From Corticium candelabrum (Eukaryota; Porifera; Homoscleromorpha; Homosclerophorida; Plakinidae): 64,000 nt of DNA. The notes under the pieces are model-generated. The model was not told where the DNA came from. It did no database searches and worked only from the letters and a program-made list of their open reading frames with translations. Position numbers and translations under genes: made by a program. The stretch spans positions 5,352,298-5,416,297 of the forward strand of contig NC_085104.1 in assembly GCF_963422355.1 (NCBI RefSeq). Direction: 5' to 3'. This document shows, one piece after another, positions 38,850 through 49,944 of the stretch (position 1 is its first letter; each line of letters starts with the position of its first letter).

Positions 38850-40844
38850 ATGCGGAAAAGTACAGCACTGAGTGTTTTCATCCTTCTTCCCGGCTGCATG
38901 CTGGCTGTCACAGGATCAACCTTTTGGTGAGAATCATATTCCAACCACAGTAGCAGTAGCTGTATATCGATCTGCCTCAATCAGATCATACACAGTCATC
39001 TAGCTAGACTTTAGTCAGTTGGATGTTGTATTTGTATCCTGAAAGAACATCTACCTTTTTTTAGTAAGTAGATACATTACAGGTAGACATTTGAATCGAT
39101 CTGCTTCGAGTTGTATAGATAGAACTAGTCCACAACTGTGCTTTCCAGATCTGATCCTAGTGATTCCAGTTTGTCACTAATGGAGATAATGTACTTTGCT
39201 CTTTACTTTGGTTAGAGCTTTATTGCAATTGTAGCCATCAAATTGTGGTACATTATCAACCCTCTCACTGTCAAACACACTTAGGTTTGGTCTAAAGATA
39301 ATCACTGAATCTCTGATATCACAATGTGCATGTGAAGCTACGCCACTATACCATCTGCTGGTCTATCCATTGAGCATAACGGATGATATTGAGAGTCTGT
39401 TGCTACTTGGGAACCGGAAGAATACCAAACTACCTAATGTTTGTAGTAGCAAATGGCGCATTTGTACAATGTTGCTCCTGGCTATCTATCCGAGCATCTG
39501 ATAATGAGCAATGTTTACATTGTGTTGTATGTACTTCAACCCTTAGAGGTTTCTCCTCCTTCTTTGTCTTGGTTATACACAGTGTACAGTACACTATGTT
39601 CAAGGAGGCATAATATTAAAGACACAACTAAATAGCTAGTATTAGACATGGAAGATATAGGTTAGAAATATTGAGCATGTATGCATGGACAGTAATCATG
39701 CAAAGTTAGAGTTTCCAGTTATCATTAACTGATTGTCTATACCTTATTCAGGTCAACAATCTTAGATATTGGTGACAAGTGCAAAAAGCCTCAGCAGACT
39801 CATTTGTTGATTAAACTACTGAAGTTAAAGCCAACAGAGACTGAACTTGCTCCTTTCATCTGTCTTGGAATATCCAAGAGCTTGAAGGTATGCACAGAAG
39901 TCTTCTCTACAGATCGTTGGAACTGTTCACTAGAACCTACCAGTTTTCTCAAAGTCGTGACATCAGGTAAATTCGTCAGATCGTCTATACAATTGCCAAT
40001 AGTGCATAAACAATGACAATACTATCTATCGTGCAGGCACCAAAGAGCAGGCATACATCTACTCATTTGTCAGTGCAGGAGTTGTGAAAGAAGTGGCACA
40101 AGCTTGTGCTGAAAACAAACTGCCTCATCAATGTCCATGCACGCTAGATCCTTCAACAACTGTGAGAGACCTACTATTACTATAATTAGGGTTAAATATC
40201 AATGTTTGAGTGTTATGTTGTATACTTTAGGGAAGGTACCATCAAACAGGTTGCCCTGACAATTACACCTATGGTAACTGGGTGGTAAAGAACATTCTGC
40301 AGCCAGTTATAAATGAGGGCAACAACAGCAAAACACGATATATAAATGGCCACAATATAAATGTGGGATCAGAGGTAATATAAAAGCAGCATTTTAAATG
40401 TCAATCAAAATCAAGTGATGTGTACTTTTTTAGTTTACAAAAAGAACTATCACAACAAAATGCACTTGTGAACCTTGGTACTCATGTAATGTCAGAATCT
40501 GCAGAAACTGTGTGAGGTCATTGTCTTATATCGAAAATCAAATCAAATTCCAAAACAGCAACTTAAAAATCAGAAAACAGTTTCAGACCAGAAAAAGAAG
40601 GGACAAGCATATAGAGTTGCTCCATGAAAATGCATCTCCAGATTTCTGTTCACAAAACAATAGTACAGGCAGTTTGGGAACAACAGGTCGAGTCTGTGAA
40701 GACAACTGTGACCATCTCTGTTGTGGTCGAGGTCACTATACAAAGACTGTAATAAAGTTAAAGACAGTCTGTCGATTCCGATGGTGCTGCAGAGTTTTCT
40801 GTGACAAAGAGCTCACCAATGTGAAACAGCAAGAGTGCCAATGA
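38850..40844 (+). CDS. Wnt: Divergent Wnt family secreted ligand
   Basis: Five exons join in frame: 38850-38926, 39752-39966, 40037-40161, 40231-40374 and 40434-40844, giving 972 nt and 323 residues. Residues 1-24 form a signal peptide (STALSVFILLPGCMLAV). Wnt hallmarks follow: RWNC at 81-84, GTKEQAYIYSFVSAGVVKEV at 98-117, GCPDNYTYGNW, and the C-terminal cysteine module with DFC, STGSLGTTGRVC, DHLCCGRGHYTKT and FRWCCRVFCDKE. The acylation hairpin, canonically CKCHGVSGSC, reads CTCEPWYSC (residues 197-205), one residue shorter and without the HGVSG core, so the palmitoleoylated serine is missing or displaced to Ser204. The family activates Frizzled/LRP receptors after Porcupine acylation. The subfamily cannot be assigned. 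Confidence 0.93.
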
Positions 40845-41874
40845 GCACTGCCTTGGGAACCGAGCAGTCTTCAGTAAATGTAGTGTATTAAAATGACACA
40901 TCTGCAAGATTAACGAAGCTATTCAGTTTATTTCTATGGAAGATACAGTAATGCTGAATTACACATATAGCATTGCTATGAACTAGATAGACACACATAT
41001 ACAGGTACCGAGCTGTACCAGTTGCTTATGTTCTATTTATATTATAAACAATAGATCATACTCAATTTACATTGTGGGTAAATGGCATTCTTATTATTCC
41101 TCTCATATTCATAGACTATGTCACATTCTCATAATCTCACACACTCTAAAGAACTACTAATGCTACACCTAGTCTGTTGTAATCCAATATTGCTAATCTG
41201 TTTGGCACTAGTGTCTATCATTAAAACTTCTTGTTTCATGTGAAAAGCACAACCTTTGAATCAGTATGTTAATAATTTAATTCTATAGTGCTTCTAGGAC
41301 ATCCATGAGTGATCTAGGAGAACAATATAAATACAATATGTATCCATCAGTTGCTAAAACAAAAGATCATATTTTGATTTACAATTCTAATTGTCAGGTA
41401 CTAAGTCATCTAAAACAGATGAATCTACAAAGGAATGCTTCAACAATCTGGCAATTACCATCCAAGGTACACCACAGCTGTGTTCGGCCAAAATAATATC
41501 ATACAATATTGCAAACTGTAAATTCAACAGTCCTTATCTCCACTAAAACCACAGTAAACATGGTCTTTCAATTTGTAGCTGACCACTCCATTATGCATTA
41601 GCAGACACACTGACGCCTGACTCTGACTATAGGCTGACCAAATTTAGCTACTTCAATATAAAACATGAGTATCTCGACTGGCCCAGGGCGTTTGGCCCAC
41701 ACCTATAAGCATGAAACCTCACCAGTAAACTCATGCTGCAATTGCTATAAATGGTCAAATTTCAATTACTAATGAGTGAGGTTGTGATAGTTCACCGCAC
41801 ATTGACATTCAGTGATAAATCAATAAGCTAACCCAATAGTAATGCACTGATTGACTGACAGATCTCAAACACGC

Positions 41875-41929
41875 CATCATGTGTTGTTATTTAATACAGA
41901 CCATCATGTGTTGTTATTTAATACAGACG
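41875..41929. repeat. Tandem duplication, about 28-bp unit, two copies
   Basis: The unit CATCATGTGTTGTTATTTAA plus TACAGAC occurs twice head to tail. Confidence 0.9.
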
Positions 41930-42524
41930 TTGACAGACTTGTAGCTAAAACACCCAGACTATTCATTTGTAATAGTCACACTGATACACAATATTATGCT
42001 AACTCTCTGCAACCACATACTACAATGACTATGACTCATCCATGTAATTAGTGATTTCATGAAGTCACTGAATAAGAAACTATGTTATGTCCACAACAAC
42101 AGGTATGTACAGTTCACCTGCAACCCTCTTGAAAATTGCACCAACAACGAGCAACTATTTAGTATTAATAACATCAAAACACAATGCACACATTGTCATC
42201 AATCCTTATGTATTGCTCCATACCTCCCTTGCAATCTGTAATTACAGTTTCATGCCATTGCTGGTGTATATGTGGGATCCATGCTTTGCTTGTAAAAAGA
42301 CAGAAGCCAGTTGACGATTCAACCATCTGCTGCTTCTAATAATATAGACATTGCTTTCCATAACACATCACAAAGCAGACAGAGAATCTACCTGCAAAGT
42401 TGCATAATTCAAATTTGCAGCAAGCAAAATCCATAGATATCTCAATAATATGGTATTGTCAATAAAAAGTAACAAATAGTCGTATATAGTAGAGTAGACC
42501 AGATACCTTGAGTCAAGGTAGGCA

Positions 42525-42615
42525 CTGTTTACAAGTATTCAGACATGAAACCAATAAACGACCAATATATGCACTGTTTACAAATATTCAGACAAGAAAC
42601 CAAACAACGACCAAC
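42525..42615. repeat. Tandem duplication, about 52-bp unit, two copies
   Basis: The unit begins GCACTGTTTACAARTATTCA and continues GACAWGAAACCAA then ACGACCAA; the two copies differ at a few bases. Confidence 0.85.
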
Positions 42616-44166
42616 TGATAGCACAGATATGTACCTTCAACTAGGGTAGACTCCTACCAGTAATTGCATAGACAACAAATTATTTGCTTCTTTTGTTTCG
42701 AATGATGTCTAGCAATCTCCCAAGGATACCTACAATTTAAATATATTACATTCAATTAAATATTGGAATTTCTATGCATGCATGCATTCAATCTTGTCTA
42801 TTTGATAACCCATACATAACTAGTGCTTACCATGCATGTTATAAATCCATAAGCTATATAGAGTTTGGACACATGCTTGGCTGCTAGACCAGATCAAACT
42901 GGTATTGCACTGTAATCTTGGCAGTGACCTTGATGCCTTAAGTCAAATACCTCTCGAGGCATGTATTGGAAACCAGCATTAAATATAGATACAAATACAC
43001 GTCCTCCACCGGTTCCAAGTCAATTTTCTTGCCTGTCTTAATTCTGTCAGGCTAGGACATGTATCTGTCAGACTAGTTATATAATACGAATATCCTTCTT
43101 GCCTGGATGGCTATTCGCTTAGGACAACATGACTAAACCAAATTTGTTTTCAACGTGCAGAGTCAATATGTGTTAACTGGCTAGTACTTGCGATTTCTCA
43201 GTATGTTTGCAAATACATCTACTCACCTTTTCTCAGCATGTTTGCACATTCATAACTCAATAATTAAGCTCTTATGCCAAATGAAGTCTCTCACAATTAT
43301 CCGTTTACCAACTCTTTTGCTACCATCTTTGTACATCAACACCTTCTAAAATTTGCTTCATGAGTATGAAAAACATGCTGATAACACATCACTAATGACT
43401 TACAAGACTACTTTGGTCATATGCAATGTTGCTCTCCCAAACAATAGCACATAATATCTAGCTATAACATCCTATCATACTGACATAAAAGTTAACAGTT
43501 GGTATGTCAGGAGGCAAACGTTTGAGCAAATAGCCAACATCAGAATAAACACAAGCACAAGTCACGAGCAAAACCTGACTGCACTGGCACTATTTCGTTA
43601 TTCTGTTTCAAATTGATGCAGTTATTCTGTGACATTAATTCGTAAACTAAAATCAGTAATAAGAAATCATGCCTTCTTCTAGATAGAAGTGTACACACAA
43701 CCCACTTTTCTACCACATTATACAGACTGTACAGTACTAGTCTACAATACTACCTACCATGTAAGATTTTTGGCAGTAACACATAAGAACTAGATCTACC
43801 AACAGATAGCATGTAGAACAACTACATGCATGAGCAACAACTTCTGTACCATTGTCATACTAGATATAATTAATTAACATAGACGTTAATTAAATGCCGT
43901 CTATAATTATTTACTGCTTATTTAATCAATTATATGCACTGTTTTGTCTCTATCAATGATGCGTGTAATTTCCTGTTCTTGTTCATTGTCTTCCCTAATT
44001 AATTAATACAAATTACGGACAAATACAAATGCTATACATACCTAGCTGTTCACGTGACAGGTTTATTGCAGTTGCACATTAGGTATAGACTACGGTAAAC
44101 ACAATTATGTATTATCAAAAATGCAAAACAATTCTGAAGAAATACGTTGTGGAATTTCAGCACATA

Positions 44167-46253
44167 GGGGAGGTGTCCCTAATGTGAGACAGTTCTGTAA
44201 TAGGATACTACACATAGCAGCTTGCTTCCAAACTAGAAGTTTGATTGCAATTAAAGTTTTTCAGTTTGTACCTCTAGAGTTGGGAAATCCAGAGACGACT
44301 TGGCTTTCAAATTGTGTTGCGCGGGTAAAGGCAAATGACGATTTCACGGCAAGCTGTCACGTGTTAGCTGAATAGCCCGGATGTAATGTGAGACAGTCTG
44401 ATTTCTAGTCTTGGAGGTCTCTAGTTGGGTGCTAATTTTTTTCTCCGGTAGGTGAAAGAGGCCTTGTTTGTCAGTGTTAGTTGTAGCTTATTTTATGGTG
44501 CTCTTCTGGAGTAGAACTGTGCTATGATTTCGACTTGTAAACATTCACGTTGCGGCGGTTTTGTCAAATAAACTTGCTATTTGTATAAGTTTTGCCTCTG
44601 TATTCCAATTTGGTTGTTTAACTAAAGCTTTTGCAGGGTCTTAGGACTACCAAGCTCCATTGCACTGGTTGTGACTTTGCTATTTTTAGACGTTATATGG
44701 ATCATCTTACATGTGCACATGTATACATTGACTCTGTAGCCTCTATGCTAAATTTACTTTGTTGTGTTAGTAGTTGTTGAATATGTTCTGACTACTTAGT
44801 AACTATTATTTGGACGAACACGGACAAAAGAAGGGCTCTGTTTCATCCGGCATTTGTCGGAGGTTCGAACACCAATAATGATACCATTTGCAGCATCCGG
44901 GAGTGTCACATCCTACCTAGAAGTCACTTGTATTGTCATCTTCATCATAAGGATCTTTTCATTCTTGACAGGTGTTTTTGTCTACTTGTTCAACCTGTTT
45001 GGTATGATCTCTTGTTTTTGTTTTATTTTCCTACCTTTGTTTGCTTCTTTTGTTCTCTCTCTTCTTGCTCTTGCTTAATTCTTTCAAATATATCATCTTC
45101 TGTGAGACCTTCTCCATAATGCTTTGGTCTGATTCTTGTTTTGCTTTCACTTTTTCTCTCTTCTGCTTTCTGCTCAAAATATTTGGTGAAATACGATTCA
45201 ACCCTTTGTCTGGTTGCGGTAACAGTTGGAGCCATTGGAGTTGCTGGAATAGTACTTACCTACCTAATTGATGTACAAAGGGAACTGCTGTTTTTTGCCT
45301 TTCGATCTTTATTGCTAAAGATGATAGTAGATGAATTCCAGCTCCTCGAAAACCACTCACGAGGTGTTCAGGCAAGAATGATCCAGCAAAGAGTTGATGA
45401 GAGAGCACAGACGGAAATACATTTCCAGAAATTTGTTTGGTACTGGTGGCTAGTTTGTGCTCTCTCACTACTTTCCTCCACACAGACTTCAATGGGTCAA
45501 AAACAGCTACATCGTGTGCTTGCAGTTGGTCAGGCCTGAATTCACAGCTCTATTCAACTCGCATCAGCAATCTTCACTGCAAGTTAGTAGTCCTACTAGG
45601 CTAGCTGCTGTAGCCAAGAGCAATAAACTACTGTTTCGTACGTAATATTAGGTATTAGCATTATTTATTCCAATATCAATCAGAACAGCTAGCTTTCATT
45701 ACCAGCAAACACTCAGTTTAAAATAACTACAATTTCTATTTTTTACATGTAACATTTAAAGGTAAAAAGGTAGTAGGTAGAGTATAGCTGATACCGATTA
45801 GGTAATTCTCCTCTGTAGAAAATTTTGCGATTGTACTCGATTGCCTTTGTGCATTTACATAATAATCAGAACCGTTCTGCTTTGAAATTCACTAGACATG
45901 ACTGACGTTGAAAAGCACTCTAGACGTAGGTCTACCATCGCAGACACTTTGAGAAACGAACTGGTTGTACTGACAGTTAACAAGGACCGACTGCTGTACT
46001 TGTGCAAACAGTATGAGCAAACAACAACTTTCCAGAAAAGAAAAATCGACTGTCTCATATTAGGTGCATCGGGGCGATGAAAAATGTCCGGTTTCTCGCC
46101 ACCTACAGCAGGTGATGAGGAGATAACATATGTACCACAGCACTGGTCATAGAGGTGCTACCTAACGTACAGCTTAGTACCGCTTTCTTGCTGACGAAGA
46201 TTGCAAAGAATTCCTACGCCTCCGCAACTGTCTCACATTAGGGACACCTCCCG
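44167..46253 (-). mobile_element. Pogo/Tigger-like DNA transposon with TA duplications
   Basis: 28-bp terminal inverted repeats (44167-44194 and 46226-46253, one terminal mismatch; inner part AGGTGTCCCTAATGTGAGAC) are each flanked by TA (44165-44166 and 46254-46255), the duplication left by Tc1/mariner/pogo elements. Inside, on the minus strand, are frame-broken pieces of a DDE transposase C-terminus: HDVAVFDPLKSVWRKVVRE, QLFAGSFLPEHLVSGFRGAG (45256-45520) and a charged tail YFEQKAEERKSESK (45023-45235). Related Tigger/jerky proteins have the same LQ.LDV..F.PLK..W and SGFR..GI motifs. The N-terminal DNA-binding and first catalytic parts are not recognisable, so the copy is inactive. Confidence 0.82.
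45898..46080 (+). CDS. Small charged open frame inside the Tigger-like element
   Basis: A 60-residue plus-strand frame (MTDVEKHSRRRSTIADTLRN, then a helical LVVLTVNKDRLLYLCKQYEQ) has coding-like composition, unlike the transposase remnant on the other strand. It could be the first exon of a host gene, captured sequence, or chance. No partner exon is proven. Confidence 0.25.
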   Translation: MTDVEKHSRRRSTIADTLRNELVVLTVNKDRLLYLCKQYEQTTTFQKRKIDCLILGASGR

Positions 46254-46376
46254 TACGGTCATGTACCCATGACACATGAAAGCAATGACGTTGTAACAAC
46301 TTACTAGATCTACTGTATTATAGCATGTACAGTACAACAGCTATAGAGCGCAAAGTACCTTGCGAACGGAGATCGT

Positions 46377-46709
46377 TTGGATCACGTGGCTAACACGCGC
46401 GTTGCATCCGGGATAGCGTGTTTGAAGGCGCACTTGCAGTTAGGTTATGTAATGAGCAATAGAAAGCAGTTTGAAAGCCTACTTAGTCAGCTAGAAAGCG
46501 TTTACAATCAGGATGTTTTGGGTAGGCTTATCAGAGAAATTCTGTGCAGTTTTGAAGAAAATCTACAGATGATGTGGTTTTTTTCTACAGATGAGAGAAG
46601 GAGAGCTGATGAATTAGAGAGCAGATTAAATCGTCTGAAACAAGACAAAATCACTTTGAAACAGGAAGTTCACAGGTTTAGAGTAATGATTCATGCACAG
46701 AGAAATTGA
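46377..46709 (+). CDS. Hypothetical small coiled-coil protein
   Basis: An open frame of 110 residues begins at ATG 46377, 124 bp outside the right end of the Tigger-like element; an internal ATG at 46449 gives 86 residues. The C-terminal half is strongly helical and charged (SFEENLQMMWF, ERRRADELESRLNRLKQDKI, LKQEVHRFRVM), as in a coiled coil. The family is not recognised. It might be an upstream exon of a larger gene such as the CtIP gene further right, but no splice link was established. Confidence 0.35.
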   Translation: MDHVANTRVASGIACLKAHLQLGYVMSNRKQFESLLSQLESVYNQDVLGRLIREILCSFEENLQMMWFFSTDERRRADELESRLNRLKQDKITLKQEVHRFRVMIHAQRN

Positions 46710-47158
46710 CCACAAACAAATTACAAATTTAATTAATTAAGCTGCGTCAAAATTATTATGTCTTAGAGATTAGAATATCTACATAGTTGGCATACTGATT
46801 GGGTTTTTATTGTTGATGCAAACGTTTAGTGTCTGCATTTGGACAAGAAAAGGTGTTCAATCTATTAGCTTCTAGCTGTAGAATAAATGGGTTGTCTTCA
46901 AATGTTTTGTAAAAGTCTTATTACCCAAGGTGCGGATGTGCTAGGGCACAGTGATGCCGCCCGGTTGCTTGACCTACCACCAACTGGACGATTTACTCCG
47001 CTTCCAGCATAACACATGACCAAATAGATAATGAAACTTATTTATTACTTATGTCATAGGATTCTACTATGTTTTGTAATCTTTGGTGCTATTTTACTAG
47101 TAATTTTGTCCCGTTTACAATATATGGAAAATACACATACTGCATTTGTTTGTATAAA

Positions 47159-47350
47159 GGCTGGTCCACAATATTGATGCTGATGCTCAGCTGAGCGTCA
47201 ACATCAAAGACTCTGCCTTGACGCAGATGGCATTCTTTGATGAAGGCGGTGTCTTTGACGTTGACGCTGTCACTGACGCTAGAATAGGACTTATTTCTAT
47301 TTCAGCGTCAGCATCAGTATCAATGTCAGCGTCAATATTGTGAACCAGGC
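47159..47350. mobile_element. Small MITE with 25-bp inverted repeats
   Basis: The left end reads GGCTGGTCCACAATATTGAT and the right end, reverse-complemented, GCCTGGTTCACAATATTGAC; about 22 of 25 terminal positions match. The 192-bp interior is made of repeated GACGCTGA/GCGTCA units in both orientations, so the whole element can fold. No transposase and no clear target duplication. Confidence 0.7.
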
Positions 47351-47548
47351 AGAAGTCAGGGCCCGTAGGAATGAAATTTAAACCGGTGTGGCCTAACCTG
47401 CGTTAAATGCGTGTTGCATAGGGTGTGTTAGCAAAGAGTGAACAAATGTACGTTACATTATCAGAGTCGAAGGGTGGATAAGGTTAGATTTTGATTCTCA
47501 GATGTGTAAGAAAAGTCCAAAGCTGGAGAGCTTTCTACAAATATCTAG

Positions 47549-48235
47549 TTATTTGATGAAACTATTTATCTTAGATATGAGCTTCAAAATGTCTTTGTAA
47601 CAGTGTGTAGATACAGTATAATCACTAATAACCAACATTATATCACAGGGTATGGTAGTACCCTGTATGTAGGCATTGCCTCGGTTATGAAGCATTGTGG
47701 GCGTGGTCATCTTTTTTGCACACCTAGAAAACATAGTAAATGAAGACTAAAATTTCTCAAAATCAACAAAATGAAATGTTTGTACATTGTGTACTATACC
47801 CTATTTTGTTTTGGTCACTAATCATTTAACAATCTAGAGACAGTACCTAGCTTTGGAGGCCCATGTGCCAATTTTCTTCTTTTTCTTTCTTCTTTTCCTC
47901 CACGGATAGCTCTTTTTGTACGTTATGTACAGCTGTGAAACTTGAGAAAATGCTTAGAATTACCCAAACTTTATTCTTTGGTGACTAAAGAAACCAAAAG
48001 GAATGCTAAAAATTTGTGTTTCTTTAAGCATATTTGATCCAATGACTGCCATCAATGCTATTGCACAGTTCGGGCCAATCACGGAGCTGAGTTTGTGATT
48101 GCTTGTCCATGAGACAATGGATGAAGCGCCAATCAAATGGGCTAAACATTTATGAAAGAGTTTATCACCAGAACTGTGTAATTCGATCATTTTTGCCATT
48201 ATAGTCTGAAATTGTTTGCGATCTACGTCGCACAC
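47549..48235 (-). other. Possible minus-strand exons, unassigned
   Basis: An open frame at 48235-47960 (AKMIELHSSGDKLFHKCLAH, then ASSIVSWTSNHKLSSVIG), a basic stretch near 47930-47850 (YPWRKRRKKKKKIGTWASK) and another near 47725-47660 (CAKKMTTPTMLHNRGNAYIQ) look exon-like. The splice phases I could propose do not join them cleanly (the first intron would be only 31 bp), so this is either a gene misread here or debris. Confidence 0.25.
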
Positions 48236-48502
48236 AGGAGCAAAATTGACAAGTAATTACGTACACATAACAATTTATACGGGAACCCAACATTTGCAAC
48301 GCATATCCCGCATGTGGTAACCTTTGACCGCTTGTGTAAGCTACCGCTGAGTCATGTTTAACAAAAGCTGTTTAAGTTTACATTTAAACAGGTTTAATTA
48401 ACGCTAATGAAAATGTGCTAAATCTTAAACTTGCTTAGGCTTACAGGCCCTAATGGAGACTCGTCCTAGGTTGCACTTTTGCACTCCTAAAAACTTACCA
48501 AA

Positions 48503-48780
48503 GTAGAATTTTAAAAACTTTTTTTTGAAAAAAGAAATGGATGTAGGGATTGTATAAACAGTAACAGAAACAACATCTATAGATAATATGAACCAAAGCC
48601 AGACATCATTAGTGAATCTTTTCAACCATGTTAAATGTAAAATGTAGGGAATGTGGTTAGAAGGATTCACTAATGATGTCCGGCTTTGGTTTATATTATC
48701 TATAGATCTTGTTTCTGTTACTTTTTATACAATCCCTACATCTATTTCTTTCTTAGAGAAAAAAGTTTTAAAATTCTAGT
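48503..48780. repeat. Long inverted repeat (foldback), about 127-bp arms
   Basis: The left arm 48503-48629 and right arm about 48653-48780 are imperfect reverse complements around a loop of roughly 23 bases. Pairs include GTAGAATTTTAAAAACTTTT with AAAAGTTTTAAAATTCTAG, GATGTAGGGATTGTATAAA with the complementary TTTATACAATCCCTACATC, and CCAGACATCATTAGTGAATC with GATTCACTAATGATGTCCGG. Confidence 0.85.
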
Positions 48781-49289
48781 TACTTATTTAATCATCTATA
48801 CTTCAACCCGGAAGTTGATTGCATTGTGCCTCTGGCAAAAGTCATCTTTTGGAAAACCGGTTTGGCCATACGGGTGCTACGGCCATGCGGGTGCTACGGC
48901 CATGTAAATACATGATTTTGACATAAAGTTGAAAACATTACATAAAGATTTTGATTACTTGTAGTTGCAACAGATTGGCCTTGCAAACCACAAAGAAATT
49001 CATGAGGTTCTGATTTCAAAGTCCCTGGAGATAGCCATTGAGATATCTTTCTTTTCTTCACTACTGGAGTACACCATTTGAAACATTGAGACTAAACTTT
49101 TTGAAATCCTCATCAAACAAAATGGTTTGCAGGCAAGACTTAATGATGTGATAGTGAGACAACAGTCTTTATGGAACATATGAAATATTACATTGTACCA
49201 CCAAAGCAAACCTTTTTTGCTCTCAATATGTTAAGTTGTCTGACCATTGTCAGACACAGATTTGTTGCTACTTACTGTGTTGTGCTCAA

Positions 49290-49905
49290 CCAGATTAGTC
49301 TGGTTCGTAAGGTCTCTTGTAAGCACCAGAAGCAAATCCTACCTCAGAAGTGCTTAGACCATCATGGTTGTTTAGACAGAAGACATCAGGATCTGACTGG
49401 ATCCAAGAAGCACTGTTTTTTGTAAGTGCTGCAGGTTGGGATGACCTGGAATGATTTCCAGCCATCGTGCAATATCTGCATGCACTGTGCCCAACGCTCC
49501 CAACACCACTGGAACATTGACACTGCTTCATGCGGCTTACCTCCACCCGCAAGTCGCTGTAAATCACCAACTTCTCAGCCTGTTTCCTGGCGATTTTTTT
49601 AAACAGATGTCAGGATGATTGGCACCGATGTTCTTAGCAGTAGGGATGGCTGTATGCCACATCATAGTGATGCCGTCCATCTCCACAAACCTATCAGGAT
49701 GATACCGACACATGTACCATCTGCTCTCCACTGGGACCCTAAAATAACGACAAATGTTCCAGTGGATAATGGAAGCCCTCGATTGTGTCGATCAGTGTCC
49801 ATCGGTGCCAAGGCACTACAGCTTGCCACAATGTGGTTGACTGTCTCTAGGTTTGCACTGCACAAGCGACAAGTGGGACTGACATCACAATGTTCTTTGT
49901 GCTCA
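49290..49905 (-). pseudogene. LINE C-terminal fragment
   Basis: Minus-strand frames read MCSANLETVNHIVASCSALA (a zinc-knuckle-like tail, C...ETV.HIV..C), DTDRHNRGLPL, then further on VIYSDLRVEVSRMKQCQC and SVGHSACRYCTMAGNHSRSS. These resemble the C-terminal region of non-LTR reverse-transcriptase ORFs (C.LC...ETV.H.V..C..LA). The frame is broken. Confidence 0.7.
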
Positions 49906-49944
49906 TAGTATTGAGTTCAAAGAGCTTATTATTGTTGTTGTTAT

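Larger units (their letters stand above)
40860..44160. other. Intergenic stretch downstream of Wnt
   Basis: Mostly AT-rich sequence with no long frame. It contains two small tandem duplications (41875-41929 and about 42525-42615) and two exon-like minus-strand stretches (near 42684-42731 and 43938-44005, reported as a finding). No mobile element was recognised apart from the transposon that begins at 44167. Confidence 0.4.

Noticed and set aside
46377..46709. N-terminal coiled coil of CtIP
   Set aside because: Tempting by position and composition, but it lacks the CtIP zinc-binding cysteines and I found no in-phase splice path to 54824.
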